DNA of 64,000 bases, from NCBI GenBank assembly GCA_013397695.1, contig VYZI01000085.1, positions 1,562,714-1,626,713 on the forward strand. Reading direction: 5' to 3'. The position numbers and the translations under genes were made by a program. The notes beneath the pieces were generated by a model. That model was not told the origin of the DNA. It searched no databases and saw only the letters and a list, made by a program, of their open reading frames with translations. Positions within the stretch are counted from its first letter, which is position 1. The number at the start of each line of letters is the position of its first letter. The DNA is from Centropus unirufus. Its lineage: Eukaryota; Chordata; Aves; Cuculiformes; Centropidae. Of the stretch, positions 58,415 through 64,000 are shown piece after piece.

Positions 58415-61400
58415 TAACTGTCAGGATCAGGTTTTACTTTGAAATGAGATCAGCTTCACAGGTTTGCTTGCAAATCTGCTGCCTCGGTGCGGAGGTATAA
58501 ATTGGGTTCATTTTTTACTTTTAGAGGATGCTGTTCTCTATGCTTTTTTTCTTTTAAGGACTGAAATGGATCAGTGCCATTGTCAAAGCTGACACTGTGT
58601 GGATTGTGCAACACTTAAATGTAAACTGGTGCCTTTTTGGTTTTTAGAGTGTAATTGTAAACAAGCCAAGTTATTTCCCTGGAAGAAGGGAGATGTTGCT
58701 TAACCGGGAGTGACTTGGTGCAGAATGACAGAGCGTTGCGGTGACTGGGGCACCGCGCAGGGCCTCCCGTGCTCTGACAAGAGCTCTGCTTCAGTCCCCC
58801 TGTGACACGGTGACAAATAAAGTGCTTTATGGAGCAATTAGCGAGGAGGTTGAAGCTGCAAATATTATGTGAGTGCTCTGAAACCCGTTTATTGCTTGTA
58901 GGAATTCAAGATGCCCAGAGTTACTTAACGGAACTTGTGAAACTGAGGAAGACTTTGGGCCTGGGCTCTAGTGTCCTCAGGACCCCCCCTGGCTGAAGGG
59001 GCAAACTGGCTTTCACATTGAACACTGACATCGTTTAAATGGGCTGTATTTTGCCCTTTTACTAGGACTCCCTCTGGGAGTACCTTAAAAAGAACGAGGA
59101 ATTGGGCTTTGGCTTTACCAAAATGTAACACGGAAGAATTAAAGTGAAGTTATGTTTTATATCCTCTTCAGTTCCAGTTGGTTTCATACCACACGTTCCA
59201 GGGGCAGAGGATTCAAACCCCTTAAAGGCATCGATAGCAGGCAGGGCTTGTGGCAAAAGGGGTAACCAGAGTTGGAGTTACATAAAATAAATGCTGCTAA
59301 CTCATTTTTTCCAAGTGCTTTTGCGGTGAGAATTCATTTGATCAGAGATGTAGATTCAAAAGAGTTCGTTCTTTCATAGCATTTGTAAAGATTTTGGGTT
59401 CATTCCGCCCGTGCAAGGCCATGCCCTGCGGTCATTACACTGCCAGGGCCGGTTGCGTCTAAGGCTTCAGGTTTTAGTGTCTTCTTTTTAGCCTACAGGT
59501 AATTTACATGCATAGACCTGTATGTGGAAATCAATTATAATTGGCTGGAAAGTTATATCTCATGGTTAAAGTTGTGCAGATACGAAGGACCTTAGAAACA
59601 AGCGTATATTTAATTCTGTTTCAGAATGTATTTCTCTGATGAAATAATGCCGATCATAGCGCGCCTTAAACTGTCCCGACTGTAAGGCTTTTCAAGTTGA
59701 AATCCGTACTTCAGATTACGGTTGTTTTCTGGGAACAGCTAACCCTGTATTTTCTTTGAAGAGGTGTAGCTTGCCATAACTTTTACATATATGTATTTTG
59801 TGCCCTGATTCATTTGGTAACTCAGTGGAAATTCCATTGAGAAGGTTTTATTTTTAGAAACTTAAAAGAAAATCCAGGTTAATGAAAATGTGATGCTTGG
59901 AATGTACAGGGGTGTTCGCAGCCCTTGCCGCTGGGATTTATGGCCTTGCGTCAGTGAGAGGTGCAAGCCTGGTGCTCCCTGTTAGCTCCTCACCTTTGTC
60001 TCTGCAGGGCACCGCTCTCTCCCAGCTCCCCGAGCTCCTTCCTTGGAGGGAAGAGTCACACATGTAATTTTGGAGAAAAACTCTGTGCATTGTCAGTGCC
60101 TGGAGGAACTGCAAAGCCTTGGTGTTCGGCTGCCCTTCCTCCAGCTCTTTAAGCATTAAGCAGGGAATTGGCCATCCCCGAGGCCGCTGTTCTGTCCCTG
60201 TAAGCTGCCTCGTAGTCAAACTTAAACGAAAACCTGCTGCAATGCCAGACATGAACTGGGAGATCCCATTATTACATTTCTTTGGTCTGTGAAAAATACC
60301 ACACTTTAATGTATCTGCAGCCTAAGGTTCATCAGCTAATAAGCGTGGTCAAATTTTTTATTTTAATGATGCTTTTCCGCACTGTATTGAAAAATTTTTG
60401 TAGGTAGAAGTGAAACAAAGTATTTAAAATAGTGCTTTTTTTTTTTTTTTTTCTCTTGATACAAAACTCCCCAGGCTGAGCAGCCAAAACACCCTTTCCC
60501 TTAAAATATCTTGGAATAGAGCAGAATACCTCCACTGGGTTTGGAAGAGTGGAAGCACACAGGCAGCGTTAAGGAAAAAGTGACTCCCTTGCATTTTCTC
60601 TTGCTTCTGTTAAGACATGGGGAATATTTCTGTTTGAAATTCTGGCATTTTCCAGCCCGTGTATGACTCTGTAACGCCCCTTACGTGTACTTGTTCTCTT
60701 TCTCAGTTCTCTGCTTTCTTTGGTTTTATTTACACGTTGTTAATATTCATTTAGCGACACGATTTTACTGTGAGCTCTGTACAGGTGGAGGGTTCAGGTA
60801 CGGCATCGCGGCTGCCCGTGCCTGCTGGTTCCTGGACAGTGGCACTAAGCGAGTGAGATGCTGGGCATCACCGCACTCTGCTCTTGCTTTGGATCTCTTA
60901 ATTTTTAATAAAATTTCCTGCGCCCGGAGACTGTGGGTTTCCGACTATCACTAATGCCAGCGACTGAGGGTGCTTAAAATGCACTCCCGCAGCTGCTTGA
61001 TTCCAGCTCTGCATGGGCCAAGCCCTGGCTCATTGTCTTGACATCAGTATCAACCACTACTGGGGAGCATTTGGTTTGGTTTGGGGTTTTTCTATCATTA
61101 TTTGCTTTTTCTAGTAGCCAAAGCTGTGGAGCTGTGTTGCCTTTTTGGATTGTACACGTGGAATTGCAATTTATTGTTGTATACAAACACCTTTAAAATG
61201 CGTGCACGCACATACCCCAAGGGACAAAACGCAGCCCTGAAGTGCACGGTCCTTTCAGTGGTTAAAAAAGAATAATTTCTGAAGAATAATTTCTGAAGAA
61301 GCGATGTTTCTGCTGATGTTTCCCCCTCCCAGCCTGTGCGCTGACAAGCTCTGTCCTGCTCTTTTTCTTCATCAGGAGTTGGAGGCTGAGTTATTTTGTG

Positions 61401-63965
61401 CTGGCAGAGATTTGCTTCCCCAGACTTGGAAATCTTTATTGAAGAGAACTGGATGGGCTTTGTGGTCCTCCAGATTTATCCACGGCCACGCGGGATGGGA
61501 GGACAGCCTGGTGCGGAGGGCTGAGCCCGAGGTGCTGGCTCAGGAGCAGCGGCACAAGCAGCAGCGCTGCCAACCAAATATTGATAGAAGGGAATGAATC
61601 GAGCCCATCGTGTGCGAAGGGGGGAAGGGGCGGTCGCGGTGTGGTCCCAGCCGAGGCCGGCGGCCGCCTGCGCAGCACAAGGGCCGATGCCTTCTGAGAA
61701 ACCAAGGAGCGAACCTGAAGAGCTTGGGGGGGATGATGGATTGTGCCGCCAGATCTTTCTCTGAGAACTGCTCTTAGGATTTTTGGTCTTTGCACCAAAT
61801 TTTAATCTCCCCGGCAGGCACTGGGATTTAAATCCCCTATGAAGGGCTACCAGCCCGTGACCTGAGCTGGCAGGTACTGCAGCAGCGCTCACCTCCTGTC
61901 TCTTGGCAGCCACAGCCTCCCCTTCCGAATGCTGGCTCCCATGTCCTTGGCTACAGGGATTACACAGCGGCCAGGGCTGATGCGAGTGGCAGAGGTTTGT
62001 GATTTATTCCCTCTTCATCCTTTTTCCTGCCTCACGGTGCCTTCTAGGTCTGCCTTCTGTCACCATCTCTTATCTTGGGACTTAAGGCCAAATTTCTTTT
62101 TGGCCCGCAAGCACCTCCTGGCTGCTTTCTTGTCCTTTTCCTGGATTTTCCTTTGTCACGTGTCTCAGTGCAGAGGTTTCTTGTTGGAGCACAGGTGAGA
62201 AGTGCTAAGGAGTGAGGAGGGGAGGTTCAAACAGAGAAAGGTGCTTGGATGCACAACCGGGGATGGAGGTGGTGACTCTGCACGAGGCAGAGTGCGCCCA
62301 TCTGAGCTCTGAAGCTTTAGGAAAAGACAAATTTCAGCCAGGTTCACCCTGGGTTTTTTACATTTTCCTTTATGACGTGTACCTCAGTGTCTCTCATTGA
62401 GTTCCTCAGCAGCTTCATCATTGCTGGCTCCGTTGTTCCATGCCCGGCACAAAAAGGTGGGAGGGCAGCGGGTTTTGCTTTCAAGGTTTCAAAAATTCCC
62501 AGAGAAAGGAGTGAGACGTGAGAAACCCCTTGGCAGCGGCCTCTGGAAAAGAAGCGTGGTACTGCCCACTCGCTGCGGGATCTGTTGGTTGTTTTCTCCT
62601 CAAAGGTGAGTAATCAGTAATTTTATTTAGCTACTGCTCTTGGGGCACGTTTGCTGCCCCGGCATCAGTTTTCTCACTGAGAGGATGCAGCGAGGGGCTT
62701 CATCCCGCCTGGGGCAGCCCCTCCAGGCTCTCCTGGAGCCACGAGCTCCAAGGCTGAGCTGGGGCTGCGCTGTCGGAAGGGGCTGAGCACGGCTCACGAA
62801 ATCTTGTCTGCATATTTTCAGATGCGTTTCTAGGGAAGAGGCTGGGAGCTCTAACATCAAACAGGCAGCGACTCATGGATCCTTTGAGCTGGGTGAAAGC
62901 TCTGAGCTGTTAGAGGTCCCTTACCCAGTCCCTGCTGTGATCAAACTCTTCTGGTCCAGGTGCTGACGTCAAAAAAAATGATTTTTTTTTTTTTTAAATC
63001 CAGTTGATGAGAACAGCAGCAGCACCTCTGCCTCCTCCCACCGATGCTCCCCACTCCTGTTGCCCTGGGTGGGAGAGGAGCATCCTTCCCAGGCTCCGAT
63101 TTGCTCGGAGCTGTCGCCGCGTCTCTCGCTGCTGTGACCACGCAGATAAGGAGAATCCCGTACGTCTTTTCTTGACGTTTCAGGCTGGAAAGCTGACTGG
63201 CAGGGGACACTCTTGTTAATATTTGCAATATTCTGAAATTTTCAGAACGCTGAGTTATTGCCAGCACTAAAAGATTAAACAGCACCGAGTATTTCCCTGC
63301 ATTACAGAATCTAATATTTTATGGGACATAAATAAAATAGCATATCACACATAGTCTTGCATGGTATTGCATTGCTTTTAAGGCCTTGTTTAAACTCCTT
63401 TATTTTGGAAATAACTACCTTTTCCATAAGAATTGTTGCAATATCCCCGGCACGGTTGTGGTGTCGGCTGTCTTAGGGATCCTCTGCTGTTCAGTGAGAT
63501 TTAAAATATCAGTAATTCTGCATCCTTTGGGCCTCTTGCTTCATCTTTTGGAATAATCACACCTAGACGGAGTTGAGCATGCTGCTAAATTTTATTTAGC
63601 ATATGAATTTGTCTTTCTAGTTCTGTGCATTGATTGCTATGGTTCGAAACCATCCGCAAAGCCTTTAAAAAATACAACGTGCGCTGTTGGGAGCGTGGGT
63701 GATGCTGGTCCTAAAAATGAAATAAGGCATTGTGGAATACCTTTGGGGATTGGTGTGTAACGCAAGGATGAGCTCGATTAAACCACCCTGCTCTAAATTC
63801 AGCCTTCTGATTTAAGGCCAAGTGTTGACTGTTTTAGAGTGTGGCAAAATAATCAGGGAGAACTTGAGCCAAACCCAGTAAAAAAAACATGAGGCAACTG
63901 GTCTTTTAATTTTGCCTTTGATTTCCTTGAAAATATAGCCAAGGAAAGCCTTGGTTGCAGTTACA
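58415..63965. other. Downstream intergenic, no gene seen
   Basis: I looked for SLC7A10 (expected next, opposite strand) and found no amino-acid-permease exon. There is a 14-base duplication (GAATAATTTCTGAA twice at 61270-61297), a T tract at 60437-60452, and GC-richer sequence at 61480-61720 and 63020-63120. No exon is supported. Confidence 0.4.
58815..58820 (+). terminator. AATAAA signal downstream of LRP3
   Basis: A canonical hexamer 400 bases after the candidate alternative exon and about 1 kb after the LRP3 stop codon. It would suit a long LRP3 3'UTR or the alternative transcript. Confidence 0.35.
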
Positions 63966-63968
63966 GCA

Positions 63969-64000
<32 letters not shown>
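63969..64000. repeat. (ATT)n microsatellite at window end
   Basis: At least ten ATT units run to the edge of the window; the full length is unknown. Confidence 0.9.

Noticed and set aside
61476..61913. 145-codon minus-strand frame rich in Ala, Pro and Ser
   Set aside because: GC-driven, with no recognisable motif or splice context; not SLC7A10.
1..64000. CRISPR arrays, operons or bacterial-type mobile systems
   Set aside because: The sequence is vertebrate nuclear DNA; no such structures are present.

Overview
The window is vertebrate nuclear DNA, most likely from a bird. Several truncated CR1 LINE copies carry the typical avian 3' end (repeats of ATTCTATGA), genes are split into short exons with GT/AG borders, and introns are compact. 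I cannot name the species. Two runs of N (17687-18261 and 36123-36512) are assembly gaps. All genes recognised lie on the + strand.

Region 1 (1-8440) is the 3' part of GPATCH1, a spliceosome-associated G-patch protein. Nine exons from 1780 to the TGA at 8148-8150 encode about 405 codons; the G-patch domain itself lies upstream of the window. A poly(A) signal at 8421 ends the gene.

Region 2 (about 9450-16110) looks like intergenic DNA but holds decayed, collinear exons of WDR88, a WD40-repeat gene. Some exons keep exact borders and open frames; others carry a stop codon or net frameshifts. I read this as a unitary pseudogene at the ancestral locus. About 1 kb beyond its last trace lies an intact tRNA-Thr(AGT) gene at 17142-17215 in a GC-rich island. 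The order GPATCH1 - WDR88 - tRNA-Thr - LRP3 is, as I recall it, the same as on human chromosome 19q13.11.

Region 3 (17.2-34.9 kb) is about 17 kb without a recognisable gene. It holds CR1 copies, old SINE-like relics, a possible LTR fragment and a 290-base polypyrimidine tract.

Region 4 (about 34.9-57.8 kb) is LRP3, a type I membrane receptor of the LDL-receptor superfamily. It has a CpG-rich promoter region with an unusual GC-rich nested minisatellite and a short upstream ORF. Seven exons encode 831 residues: signal peptide, CUB, two LDLa, CUB, three LDLa, a transmembrane helix and a long cytoplasmic tail. The stop codon overlaps an AATAAA signal. A well-formed possible alternative last exon lies 0.5 kb downstream (58321-58414).

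Region 5 (58.4-64 kb) shows no convincing gene. SLC7A10, expected next by synteny, is not seen.
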